Origin: a virus
IMG/VR virus record: IMGVR_UViG_3300009684_000183
Location: 1 to 22,725 of that record
Strand: one strand, 5' to 3'
Length of the DNA: 22,725 bases
A program made the translations under genes and the position numbers. This document shows, piece by piece, positions 1-7,644 of the stretch (positions are counted from its first letter, which is position 1; every line of letters starts with the position of its first letter). Under the pieces are notes generated by a model. The model made no database searches, had not been told where the DNA came from, and saw only the letters and a list, made by a program, of their open reading frames with translations.

Positions 1-2
1 GC

Positions 3-2012
3 GATGGGTTAGGTAATGACTTACCTATACAAGTATCATCAACTAAAGTAAACTTTACAAACAAAGTAAATGCTAACAGAGTAGTAGAAGGCTTTACAAG
101 TGTTGCTGCAAGTGGAACACAAATTGTTTTAACTGTAGATTCTACACCAAACTATTTAGTTACTGGTAGTGGAGGTCAAACATTTAAGTTGCCAGATGCT
201 ACCACACTAGAAAATGGCACACCTTTTTACTTTAACAATAACCAGAGTAGTGGAGCAATTACTGTAAATAATAATTCCGGAACACCAATTGCTTCGGTTC
301 CTGCTGGTGGATTTACTGAAATAACATTACTTTCAAATAGTATTGCTGCAGGATCATGGGAGCGACATGAACAAGCTCCATCTAATGTTAGTTGGTCAAC
401 TAATACATTTGACTACCCTGGCTCAATAACAGGGGCAACTTGGAATGGCGTAGCTATTGCAGATGCTAAGATAGCAAGTGCTGCTACTTGGAATGCAAAA
501 CAGGATGCTCTTGTAAGTGGAACTAACATTAAAACCGTCAATTCTACTTCAATTTTAGGTAGCGGAAACATAGCGGTACAAGATACACTTGTTTCAGGAA
601 CTAATATTAAAACCGTCAATGGTAATTCTTTACTTGGTAGTGGAAATTTAAGTATTTCAGCAAGTCCAAGTGGAGTTGCAGGAGCGATTCAATTTTCCGA
701 TGGTAGTGCATTTTCAAGTGATGCTACTAGATTTTTTTGGGATGATACAAATAAACGCTTAGGAGTAGGAACAAATTCACCAGCAAGTTTATTATCGTTA
801 TCTCAAACTATTGCATTGGCAGCAGGTGCAACAAATCCACGCATCGCAAATATTGCCTACACTGTAAATAATACAGGAGCACAAACTGGGACATTATCAG
901 GTATATTTTTAAACGCAACAGAAACTAACTTAAATGGTCAAACCCATAATTTAATCGATTTACAAGTTGGTGGGGTGAGTCAAATCAAAGTTGATAGAGT
1001 AGGTGCTTTATCTGTAGCAACTTCATTTGGATTTACTGCTAAAAGTTTAATAACATCTCCATCAGACGGAGTATTGAAATTATCTAATAATGCTGGTACA
1101 GATTTTAGCAGACTTCAATTAGGGGGTACAACATCATCCTTTCCAGCAATATACAGAAATGGAACAGGAATTGATTTTAAAACTGCTGACAATAGTGCTT
1201 ATTCTCCCGTAATAATGGGTCAACTAACTGCACAAGATACTATACAAGTAAATGCTCCAACATTCGGGAATACAGGGAATATCATTATTTTCGGTAGTTC
1301 CCTTCAAGGACAAACTCCCAGTATTACAAAATTTTCTATTTCAACATATTTTACCCCTGATGGTGCTGGAAATGGTAATACTTATACAGGGTATGGATTT
1401 TATTCAACAATTAATCAAACTTCAGGTGCAGTGGGTGTTACAAGAGCAATTTATGTAAATCCAACTTTAACATCTGCTCCTAATTTTAGAGCAATTGAAT
1501 CAGTTGTAGGTGGGGCGTACTTTAATACAACATCTGTACAAGCAAGTGCAATTTTACAAGCAGATAGCATTACCCAAGGTTTCTTGCCTCCAAGAATGAC
1601 AACTGCTCAAAAGAATGCAATATCATCACCTGCAAGTGGACTTGTAGTTTACGATACTACCAACAATGCCGTAGCATATAGAGATGCAACAAATTGGGGT
1701 TATTTATCAGGGGCAAGTCAAACTATTGCAGGAGCAGGAGGAACAGTAAATATTCCATATAGTTCGGGTAATATTGTGAATTTAACATTAACGGCTTCTA
1801 CAACTTTAACTTTTAGCAATGCAGTAGTTGGTACATATATTTTAGAAGTTATACAAGGGGGTTCAGGCAGTTATACGCTTACTTATCCTGCTAGTGTTAA
1901 ATGGTCAGGAGGTACAGCACCAACACTTACTACAACTGTAGGTAAAACTGATATTATTACTTTGTTCTATGATGGAACAACTTATTTTGGAACATATAGT
2001 TTAAATTATTAA
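3..2012 (+). CDS. Tail fibre-like structural protein, 5' end beyond the window
   Basis: The reading frame is open from base 3 to the TAA at 2010-2012, so the gene starts left of the window. A TTG at 189 is only an internal codon. The visible 669 codons are rich in Ser, Thr, Gly, Asn and Ala with few charged residues, typical of phage tail fibres or other adhesive virion proteins. It contains two 26-residue repeats built on the motif SGTNIKTVN...LLGSGN, and a segment (F-W-D-D-T-N-K-R-L-G-V-G-T) of the kind found before beta-helical fibre regions. The last 100 residues are beta-rich and end in a Tyr/Thr-rich module. A second predicted virion-surface gene follows after 1 base. The role in host attachment is inferred from composition, repeats and position; no enzymatic motif is seen. 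Confidence 0.75.
   Translation, partial: DGLGNDLPIQVSSTKVNFTNKVNANRVVEGFTSVAASGTQIVLTVDSTPNYLVTGSGGQTFKLPDATTLENGTPFYFNNNQSSGAITVNNNSGTPIASVPAGGFTEITLLSNSIAAGSWERHEQAPSNVSWSTNTFDYPGSITGATWNGVAIADAKIASAATWNAKQDALVSGTNIKTVNSTSILGSGNIAVQDTLVSGTNIKTVNGNSLLGSGNLSISASPSGVAGAIQFSDGSAFSSDATRFFWDDTNKRLGVGTNSPASLLSLSQTIALAAGATNPRIANIAYTVNNTGAQTGTLSGIFLNATETNLNGQTHNLIDLQVGGVSQIKVDRVGALSVATSFGFTAKSLITSPSDGVLKLSNNAGTDFSRLQLGGTTSSFPAIYRNGTGIDFKTADNSAYSPVIMGQLTAQDTIQVNAPTFGNTGNIIIFGSSLQGQTPSITKFSISTYFTPDGAGNGNTYTGYGFYSTINQTSGAVGVTRAIYVNPTLTSAPNFRAIESVVGGAYFNTTSVQASAILQADSITQGFLPPRMTTAQKNAISSPASGLVVYDTTNNAVAYRDATNWGYLSGASQTIAGAGGTVNIPYSSGNIVNLTLTASTTLTFSNAVVGTYILEVIQGGSGSYTLTYPASVKWSGGTAPTLTTTVGKTDIITLFYDGTTYFGTYSLNY
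504..659 (+). repeat. Two tandem 78-bp repeats within the tail fibre gene
   Basis: Two in-frame 78-bp units (504-581 and 582-659) encode 26 residues each. Both contain LVSGTNIKTVN, then a Ser-rich turn, then LGSGN. The shared core is nearly identical at DNA level (aaaaccgtcaat in both). Such short units are typical of trimeric fibre shafts and can expand or contract by recombination. Confidence 0.7.
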
Positions 2013-2013
2013 T

Positions 2014-2841
2014 ATGCTATTTCCTTTTAGTTTTATTCAATCTACACAAATTCAACCTTTGTTGGACTTATATCCAAGTGCAACAGTAGCATATTCATTG
2101 CGTAAATTAAGAACTGCATATAGTGGTAATGCAATTCGGGTAAGACGTACAGATTTAACCGAACAAAATATTGGATTTACCGCAGCTGGGGACTTAGACA
2201 CTGCTGCATTGCTTTCGTTTGTTGGCACGGGTGCAACAGATAATGGATTTATTGTAACATGGTATGACCAAAGTGGTAACGCAAATAATGCAACACAATC
2301 AAATGCTATTTATCAACCGCAAATAGTAAGTGCGGGAAGTATATTATTATTAAATAGTAAACCATCTATAAAATTTGATGGTGTAAACGATTATTTGCCC
2401 ATTACTGCAATAACTCCTGCAAGTCAGAACTTTAATACTTTTGTAGGGAAAAGAAGTGCATCTGGAGATATATTGGCTGGATTATTGGGTGCACAGTACG
2501 TACTTCAATTATATTCAAATAACTTTTATGGAATACAAATGGCAATTGGAGCTTCTAGTGGTTATAATCAAAGCACAGCTACAGATACAACGACAGATAG
2601 ACTACTTTTAACTGGATTACGAGAAAGTGGTGTCATGAAAATCTATAAAAACAACAATTTGATTCCTTCAAGTTTTACTACTGCAACTTTAGCAAATTCA
2701 ATTAATTCTATTGGACAATATGTTGCTGTACCTTATTATATAAAATGCAGTTTACAAGAAATTGTCTATTATAATACTGCACAAGAAACTAATCGTATAG
2801 GAATAGAAACTAACATAAATTCATATTATGGCGTTTATTAA
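2014..2841 (+). CDS. Arabinofuranosidase-like / concanavalin-fold virion protein
   Basis: This 275-residue protein starts 1 base after the tail fibre stop. Residues ~20-115 carry a recognisable pattern: VAYSLRKLRTAYSGNAIRVRR, then a DIGFT-like segment (here NIGFTAAGDLDTAAL), then FVGTG and TWYDQSGNANNATQ. This resembles the alpha-L-arabinofuranosidase B catalytic-type domain found in many phage tail proteins. The second half (from about PSIKFDGVNDYL) looks like a LamG/concanavalin-like beta-sandwich of the kind that binds sugars. A role in recognising or trimming host surface glycans is inferred from family and position. It could equally be a non-catalytic lectin. Confidence 0.6.
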   Translation: MLFPFSFIQSTQIQPLLDLYPSATVAYSLRKLRTAYSGNAIRVRRTDLTEQNIGFTAAGDLDTAALLSFVGTGATDNGFIVTWYDQSGNANNATQSNAIYQPQIVSAGSILLLNSKPSIKFDGVNDYLPITAITPASQNFNTFVGKRSASGDILAGLLGAQYVLQLYSNNFYGIQMAIGASSGYNQSTATDTTTDRLLLTGLRESGVMKIYKNNNLIPSSFTTATLANSINSIGQYVAVPYYIKCSLQEIVYYNTAQETNRIGIETNINSYYGVY

Positions 2842-2853
2842 AGGATATAAATA

Positions 2854-3477
2854 ATGGCATACGTTTACAGACATATTAGACTTGATAAAAATGAACCATT
2901 TTATATTGGTATTGGTAGCGATGAACATTATTATAGATCTACTGCTAAAGCTCATAGAAACAAAATATGGAAAGGCATAGTATCACGTACTGAATACAAA
3001 GTTCAAATTATATTTGATAATATTACGTTTGATGAATCCAAAGAAAAAGAAAAAGAATTTATCAGCTTGTATGGAAGAATAAATTTAGGTACTGGTATTT
3101 TATGTAATTTAACAGATGGAGGAGATGGAATAATAGGTCAAGTTTTTACCCAAGAACATAGACAAAAAATATCAGAATCAAACAAAGGAAGAAAGTTATC
3201 TGATGAACATCGTAGAAAACTAAGAGAAAGTGGTAGAGTCTGGGGATTGACAGAAGAACAAAAAAAACATTTAAGTGTAATTCAAAAGGGAATACCTAAA
3301 AATAAAGAAAAAGCTGCAAGAGGACTAACAAGTGGAGTTTCTCGACAAGTTCTTGATTTATATACTGGTATTTTTTATGAAAGCATATTGCAATTATCCC
3401 AATTACATGACATTAATTATCAGACATTATTAAAAAGACTTAGAAGCAAATCAAACAAAAGATACTTAGTAGTATGA
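2854..3477 (+). CDS. Free-standing GIY-YIG homing endonuclease
   Basis: 207 residues. The N-terminus has the GIY-YIG nuclease pattern: V-Y-R at residues 4-6, F-Y-I-G-I-G at 16-21 and an acidic E in K-E-F-I near 68. The segment CNLTDGGDG (84-92) is typical of phage homing endonucleases. Two NUMOD3-like DNA-binding repeats follow (about 97-115 and 115-130, E-H-R-x-K-[IL]-x-E-S), and the C-terminus resembles a NUMOD1 helix-turn-helix. No intron signature surrounds it; it sits between two virion-type genes. Its TGA stop overlaps the next start as ATGA. An AAAGGA stretch 6-11 bases before the ATG is one of the few Shine-Dalgarno-like leaders here. It is probably a selfish gene that cleaves DNA of related phages lacking it. 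Confidence 0.85.
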   Translation: MAYVYRHIRLDKNEPFYIGIGSDEHYYRSTAKAHRNKIWKGIVSRTEYKVQIIFDNITFDESKEKEKEFISLYGRINLGTGILCNLTDGGDGIIGQVFTQEHRQKISESNKGRKLSDEHRRKLRESGRVWGLTEEQKKHLSVIQKGIPKNKEKAARGLTSGVSRQVLDLYTGIFYESILQLSQLHDINYQTLLKRLRSKSNKRYLVV

Positions 3478-3710
3478 TAACTGGATATAAATATACAATC
3501 GAACAAGAAACCATTGCAGCACAAAAGCAATGCGATGCTTTTTATGGCATTCCAAAATCTCCTGAAGATGTAACAACGCATTGGGTTGGTTATAATTTTG
3601 CAGAATTGAATAACCCTCAATTTTATTACATAACATTTGACAAATCACTTTTGCCAATTTTAGGGCAGCCAATTGAATTTGAAATAATACAACCACCATT
3701 TTCATTATAA
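3474..3710 (+). CDS. Small hypothetical protein downstream of tail genes
   Basis: 78 residues, starting at an ATG that overlaps the endonuclease stop (ATGA). The sequence is soluble and aromatic-rich, with no signal peptide or membrane segment. The central part (residues ~34-54: hTHWVGYNFAELNNPQFYYI) suggests a compact folded domain. I do not recognise a family with a known function. The position, between tail fibre-type genes and lysis genes, suggests a minor virion or assembly protein, but that is inference only. Confidence 0.65.
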   Translation: MITGYKYTIEQETIAAQKQCDAFYGIPKSPEDVTTHWVGYNFAELNNPQFYYITFDKSLLPILGQPIEFEIIQPPFSL

Positions 3711-3737
3711 AACAGTTTAAAACATAAAAATATAAAA

Positions 3738-4046
3738 ATGATAAAATTAAACAAACCAAGTTTCATAGCAACAAGCAACGAAACACAGACAAGCACTAAA
3801 GTGCAATTATTAATTGTAAATTACAATGCTTTTTTAGGCAGTAAAGATGTAGATGGGGAACAAGTTCCACAAGGTTATATTCAATCGTTTGTTTATAACG
3901 AAACAATGAATAGTATCATGACGGATACTCAAGAAGATACTAATTTCACGGCAAATATATTAGTAGAATTAACTGATATGTATATTGCTAAATTGCAAGT
4001 ATTAAATCCAAAAATTAAATTTACAAATACCTTATTGTCTGAGTAA
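3738..4046 (+). CDS. Small hypothetical protein
   Basis: 102 residues, ATG start after an A-rich leader (27-base gap). No membrane segments, cysteines or recognisable motifs. The N-terminus has a beta-like stretch (VQLLIVNYNAFLG), and the C-terminal third is probably helical (ILVELTDMYIAKLQVL). Co-directional with the flanking late genes, so probably expressed late. Function unknown. Confidence 0.6.
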   Translation: MIKLNKPSFIATSNETQTSTKVQLLIVNYNAFLGSKDVDGEQVPQGYIQSFVYNETMNSIMTDTQEDTNFTANILVELTDMYIAKLQVLNPKIKFTNTLLSE

Positions 4047-4068
4047 TAACACAATTTAAATTTCTACA

Positions 4069-4476
4069 ATGAAAACATCATCTTTACTTTACCTAACAAC
4101 TACTTTTTTTGCTTTTATTGGAAGCTACTTTATGCACTTAACTGCAGACAATGCAGAACAATATCTAGCCTTAGTAGCTGTTATAAGTATTGATGGACTC
4201 TTTGGTATATGGGGAGGAATTAAAACTGAAGGATTTAAAACTTTTAAAGCTGTTAGAATACTTCAAACGCTTATTGTTTGGATATTTATGCTTACTGGGG
4301 TATTAATGATAGAAAAAGGTTTTCAAGGTACTTCTTGGTTAAGCGAAACAGTTTGTGCTCCTTTTATTCTATTTCAGCTTATGTCTGCTCTTAAAAATGC
4401 AGAAAGAGCTGGCTTAATTAAAAATGAACTTTTAACAATCATCTTAAATAAAATAGATAAACATAAAACTGTATAA
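4069..4476 (+). CDS. Holin-like membrane protein
   Basis: 135 residues with three to four hydrophobic segments: about 6-25, 30-50, 64-84 and 90-105. A short charged C-terminal tail (NKIDKHKTV) is probably cytoplasmic. A glycine-rich D-G-L-F-G-I-W-G-G-I segment between the second and third hydrophobic stretches resembles the phage_holin_4-type families of toxin secretion/lysis holins. It is directly followed by two small membrane-anchored proteins that look like spanins and, two genes later, by an endolysin. A holin forming inner-membrane holes at the end of infection is the best call. The family assignment rests on topology and context more than on a strict motif. Confidence 0.6.
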   Translation: MKTSSLLYLTTTFFAFIGSYFMHLTADNAEQYLALVAVISIDGLFGIWGGIKTEGFKTFKAVRILQTLIVWIFMLTGVLMIEKGFQGTSWLSETVCAPFILFQLMSALKNAERAGLIKNELLTIILNKIDKHKTV

Positions 4477-4490
4477 CATTTATAAAAACT

Positions 4491-4847
4491 ATGATAATTT
4501 TAAAATTTTTAACTACTAAAGTCTATACTAACGTATGGACTATATTATTGATTATAGTCGCTATTATATCAATTAAATACTGTTCAGTTAATAAAACCTC
4601 TATTGAAGAGGAGAAAAGCTCTAAAATCCTTCTAAACCATCTTGATTCTTTAGAAAAAAAAACAAATGTTTTGATTTTTAAAATAGATTCATTAGATTTG
4701 CTCAAGAAACAACAACTAACCCTTTACTATAAAACCAAGTGGAAGTATGACACGATTAAAACTATTATTGACACTATGCCTCCTTTGGATGGCACAAAGT
4801 TGCTACTCTCAAAGTCTAGACAGCTTACCAATCAAGGAATTGAATAA
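4491..4847 (+). CDS. Probable inner-membrane spanin (Rz-like)
   Basis: 118 residues. A single N-terminal membrane segment (about 14-32, WTILLIIVAIISIKYC) is followed by a coiled-coil-prone region (about 38-90) with repeated leucines and alternating charge (HLDSLEKKTNVLIFKIDSL). This N-in, single-pass plus periplasmic coiled-coil layout is that of i-spanins such as lambda Rz. The last 101 bases overlap the start of the next gene in another frame, as in classical Rz/Rz1 pairs. It lies directly behind the holin-like gene. Spanins fuse inner and outer membranes at lysis, as expected for a phage of a Gram-negative host. Confidence 0.5.
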   Translation: MIILKFLTTKVYTNVWTILLIIVAIISIKYCSVNKTSIEEEKSSKILLNHLDSLEKKTNVLIFKIDSLDLLKKQQLTLYYKTKWKYDTIKTIIDTMPPLDGTKLLLSKSRQLTNQGIE

Positions 4848-5094
4848 CGAATTTCTTAAGGGAATTTCAGCTAGAGAAAGATTACAATACTTAAAAAACA
4901 CAGTAAAGTTGGATAGTCTCCAACTTTCTTTGTATAAGGATAGTATTGTTCCTAATCTTAAACTTCAACTAAAAGACTCTAAAAAAGAAATGATTTGCCT
5001 AAATACTGCTATTGAAGATAAAAATTATTTACTTAAAATTTATCGATATACTTGTATTGCTTTCACATTTATAACAATAGGACTACTTTTCTAA
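4747..5094 (+). CDS. Probable outer-membrane spanin partner or second lysis membrane protein
   Basis: 115 residues. The N-terminus is a signal peptide (MTRLKLLLTLCLLWMAQSCY) with a Cys at 19 that could be an imperfect lipobox (A-Q-S-C). The middle is a charged, coiled-coil-prone region with leucine spacing. A hydrophobic C-terminal segment (about 99-115) ends the protein. The start lies inside the preceding gene in another frame (101-base overlap), mirroring the nested Rz/Rz1 arrangement. The terminal membrane segment is not typical of lambda Rz1, so this could instead be a variant u-spanin-like or accessory lysis protein. The ATG at 4747 is preferred because it supplies the full signal peptide. 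Confidence 0.5.
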   Translation: MTRLKLLLTLCLLWMAQSCYSQSLDSLPIKELNNEFLKGISARERLQYLKNTVKLDSLQLSLYKDSIVPNLKLQLKDSKKEMICLNTAIEDKNYLLKIYRYTCIAFTFITIGLLF

Positions 5095-5095
5095 C

Positions 5096-6403
5096 ATGTC
5101 TCCAAAAGAACTAATTATTCGCCATTATCTTCTTAATCCTGAAACAGAAGAAACCGCTTTAAGTATAGCTAATCGCTTTAACTATAGGCTTGAACTTAAT
5201 GATTTACAAAGAGCGAAAGCTGTAAGAGATTTAAAAAGAGTATCTAAGGGAACTCGACATCCTAAAATGGTCTATAAACCTACCATAAAAAATACCAAAG
5301 ACTCTTCTTATAAAGAAAATATAGACAAAGGAACTTTAGAAGTTTCTTCTATACTTTCTGATGAGCCCAGGTCTCCTCAAGAAATTATTGACATTCACAA
5401 AGTAGATGAATCTATTTGGAAACTTTCTCAATATTGGAGTAAAGAAAAATCAAATGGGTGGTTAGTATCTGCTATGTTTGTTCAAAAAAAGACAGGAGAA
5501 CTTACGCATGAAGACTTATTAAATGACCTTTCTACTGTATTAATAACAGATAATATTGTTCCTTACGTAGTAGTACAACAAGAATCAAACAAGAAAGCAT
5601 TATTTGTTTATTTAAGCGATAAACACATAGGAGCTATGACTAAATCAGACGCTATGTATGATAACGTCTATAATAAAGAAGTTTTTAGAGATCGTCTAAC
5701 TCAAGTTTATACTAAGATTCTTGAAACTGTACACCTTGTAGGAGTTTTTGAAGATATTTATATTTGTGATTTAGGAGACTCTATGGATGGATGGAATGGT
5801 TATACTACTAGAGGTGGGCACAAACTTCCACAAAATATGGACAACAAGGAAGCTTTTAATACTTATTTGTTTGAGCATAAACTTTTCTTTGATAATCTTA
5901 TGCGTTCAGGATTTGCAAATCAATATCATGCAGTAATGCAAACAAACGATAATCATAGTTCAGATTACGGATACATTGCTAATCAAGCACTTGGACTTTA
6001 TTTAGAAACTGCGTACCCTGGTATCAAAGTACAATTAATGACTAAATTTTTAGAACATATTAACTATGGATTACACACAATTATACTCACTCATGGAAAA
6101 GATTCAGAAGATCTTAAGCATGGTCTTCCCCTTCAGCTAACTCATAAAGCAGAAAACTTCTTAGAGAAATATATCAATTATCATAAAATTGATACTAATT
6201 ATCCTATACATGTTATTAAAGGAGACCTTCACTCAGAAAGTCAACAAGTCGCTTATCACTTTAGATATCGTAACGTTCTTTCTATGTATGGAGCATCTAA
6301 GTGGATAATGAATAACTTTGGACCTAGTCATGCAGGAGTATCTTTTGACATTTATAACAAGAACTCTAAATCAGTTTATTCGTTTTATCATTTATTTAAC
6401 TAA
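5096..6403 (+). CDS. Calcineurin-like metallophosphoesterase with N-terminal DNA-binding-like region
   Basis: 435 residues. Residues ~170-380 carry the ordered metal-binding motifs of the calcineurin-like phosphoesterase fold: D-x-H (S-D-K-H, D175/H177), G-D-x-x-D (GDSMD, 227-231), an N-x-N-H variant of GNH[DE] (NDNH, 284-287), a lone H (LTHGKD, H333) and G-D-L-H (376-379) in place of GHxH. The first ~60 residues are basic and helical (L-N-D-L-Q-R-A-K-A-V-R-D-L-K-R), possibly a helix-turn-helix. Residues ~105-130 (WKLSQYWSKEKSNGWLVSA) form a linker seen in related phage proteins. It could be a nuclease or phosphatase acting on DNA or nucleotides; the substrate cannot be read from sequence. 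The start is 1 base after the preceding stop. Confidence 0.7.
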   Translation: MSPKELIIRHYLLNPETEETALSIANRFNYRLELNDLQRAKAVRDLKRVSKGTRHPKMVYKPTIKNTKDSSYKENIDKGTLEVSSILSDEPRSPQEIIDIHKVDESIWKLSQYWSKEKSNGWLVSAMFVQKKTGELTHEDLLNDLSTVLITDNIVPYVVVQQESNKKALFVYLSDKHIGAMTKSDAMYDNVYNKEVFRDRLTQVYTKILETVHLVGVFEDIYICDLGDSMDGWNGYTTRGGHKLPQNMDNKEAFNTYLFEHKLFFDNLMRSGFANQYHAVMQTNDNHSSDYGYIANQALGLYLETAYPGIKVQLMTKFLEHINYGLHTIILTHGKDSEDLKHGLPLQLTHKAENFLEKYINYHKIDTNYPIHVIKGDLHSESQQVAYHFRYRNVLSMYGASKWIMNNFGPSHAGVSFDIYNKNSKSVYSFYHLFN

Positions 6404-6414
6404 GAAATTAAATT

Positions 6415-6621
6415 ATGGATATTTTACATTCAATTAATGAATTCTATTTAGAAAGCCGTAAAGAAGGGACAGGAGTCTATCCTAATGCTATTTTAATGAC
6501 TTCTAATCAACTTTCAGACTATACTAGGGAATTACCCTCAGGAATAAAAATAGAGGCTTTAGAAGGCCTAACTATCATTTTAACAGATTATATAGAGAAG
6601 CCTAAACTACTTAAACTTTAA
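6415..6621 (+). CDS. Small hypothetical protein
   Basis: 68 residues, ATG 11 bases after the metallophosphoesterase stop, in the same late transcription unit. No membrane segment or cysteine. The pattern (NAILMTSNQL...GIKIEALEGLTIILTDYI) suggests a small alpha/beta fold. I cannot assign a family. Its position between the phosphoesterase and the endolysin is the only functional hint. Confidence 0.6.
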   Translation: MDILHSINEFYLESRKEGTGVYPNAILMTSNQLSDYTRELPSGIKIEALEGLTIILTDYIEKPKLLKL

Positions 6622-6635
6622 ACTTTACAAATTTT

Positions 6636-7256
6636 ATGAAATACATACAAGATTTTTTAAACAAACACGGTTACCAATTAAACCCCGACGGAGTTATTGG
6701 ACAATTTACTTATGATGCAGCTGAGAATTACGTAAGAAAAGCTTGTTTAGCAAATAAGTTTAGAGTTCCTACTAAAGGAATTGTCTATGTAAGAACAGAT
6801 GAAAAGTTAACAAATACATTTGATGATTTTGGATGCTTGTTTACTAATGGAAAACTTACTAAAATTTTTAGAGCTTCGACAACAGCAGGTAAGTATTATG
6901 TTCAAAATCCAATTACTTACGGAGGTATTACAGGAACAGCTATTACAGTAGCTCCTCAACAGATGAGAGACTCTCATGTGTTTAAAACTTCAGGAAATTG
7001 GAAGTCTTTATGGTTAGGTGCTCCTTATTTTCAACAAGTACTTGCTCTTAGAATTTATAGAGATGGAAACAAAGACTCTAATATAGATAAAGAAATTACT
7101 ACAACTGGTCTATTTGGTATTAACTTACATAGAGCAGGTTTAGGATCTATTGTAGATCGTTGGAGTGCAGGATGTAATGTATGTCCTGATAAAGAATGGT
7201 TTGAAGTTGTAAGTTATTTTACAGCGGGTGAAAGAATAGATTATACCATAATTTAA
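6636..7256 (+). CDS. Putative endolysin: peptidoglycan-binding region plus YkuD-like catalytic domain
   Basis: 206 residues. The first ~35 residues (IQDFLNKHGYQLNPDGVIGQFTYDAAENYV) match a PG_binding_1 half-repeat, with the usual D-G-x-x-G-x-x-T turn. The C-terminal half contains GINLHRAG (161-168), a spacer and WSAGC (176-180). That is H then S-x-G-C in the order of the L,D-transpeptidase/YkuD catalytic motif (HG...SHGC), with H165 and C180 as likely active residues. There is no signal peptide, so release would depend on the nearby holin-like protein. In phages this domain most likely cuts peptidoglycan peptide bridges rather than making cross-links. It lies 14 bases after the preceding gene, in the lysis region. 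Confidence 0.65.
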   Translation: MKYIQDFLNKHGYQLNPDGVIGQFTYDAAENYVRKACLANKFRVPTKGIVYVRTDEKLTNTFDDFGCLFTNGKLTKIFRASTTAGKYYVQNPITYGGITGTAITVAPQQMRDSHVFKTSGNWKSLWLGAPYFQQVLALRIYRDGNKDSNIDKEITTTGLFGINLHRAGLGSIVDRWSAGCNVCPDKEWFEVVSYFTAGERIDYTII

Positions 7257-7260
7257 CTTT

Positions 7261-7608
7261 ATGGAACTTGCTAAAGAAGATATTTTTAAATCTAAAAGAA
7301 AACCTAAAAGCCCTATTTCTTTTAAACTTACTTTAAACGAAGAACAAAAAGAAGCTAAAAGAGTTATTTTAAATAATCCTATTACTGTTCTTTTAGGTTC
7401 AGCAGGATCAGGAAAGACGCTTACTGCAACTAATGTTGCATTAGATCAATTATTCAACAGAGAAGTAGATAAGATAGTTATTACTAGACCTACAGTAACT
7501 GAAGAAGACTTAGGTTTTCTTCCTGGAGGTATAAGTGAAAAAATGGATCCTTGGCTACAACCTATCTATCAAAACTTCTACGCTCTTTACGGCAAAGAAA
7601 AGATATAA
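7261..7608 (+). CDS. phoH: PhoH-like ATPase, N-terminal part ended by an in-frame TAA
   Basis: 115 residues. It carries Walker A GSAGSGKT (46-53) and the PhoH-typical stretch TRPTV...LGFLPGG (75-90), followed by EKMDPW. The frame stops at TAA 7606-7608, but the same frame continues without interruption to 7941 and supplies Walker B and the rest of the PhoH domain. Reading through codon 116 would give a normal 226-residue PhoH-like protein. The residue expected there in the K-E-K-I-x-K-E-I-A-E-G context is Glu, so a single GAA-to-TAA change explains the break. It is either a real nonsense mutation, an assembly error or, less likely, readthrough. PhoH-like proteins are P-loop NTPases common in phages, possibly RNA-directed. 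Confidence 0.75.
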   Translation: MELAKEDIFKSKRKPKSPISFKLTLNEEQKEAKRVILNNPITVLLGSAGSGKTLTATNVALDQLFNREVDKIVITRPTVTEEDLGFLPGGISEKMDPWLQPIYQNFYALYGKEKI

Positions 7609-7644
7609 AAAGAAATAGCTGAAGGTAACATTGAGATTCTTCCT

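Noticed and set aside
189-191. TTG as the start of the tail fibre gene
   Set aside because: The frame is open to the left edge with the same coding character, so the gene begins outside the window.
413-619. Minus-strand frame of 68 codons inside the tail fibre gene
   Set aside because: Shadow of the plus-strand gene; no leader and no credible protein pattern.
504-659. Diversity-generating retroelement template or variable repeat
   Set aside because: Only two repeat units with ordinary differences, no reverse transcriptase gene and no adenine-biased changes.
1252-1458. Second plus-strand frame inside the tail fibre gene
   Set aside because: Lies wholly inside a strong coding frame and has no recognisable domain.
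3420-3759. Two overlapping minus-strand frames opposite the small plus-strand genes
   Set aside because: Antisense to genes with ATGA coupling; compositions are those of shadow frames.
7606-7608. Genome-wide stop codon recoding of TAA
   Set aside because: TAA ends most genes in the window at expected positions, so it is used as a stop.
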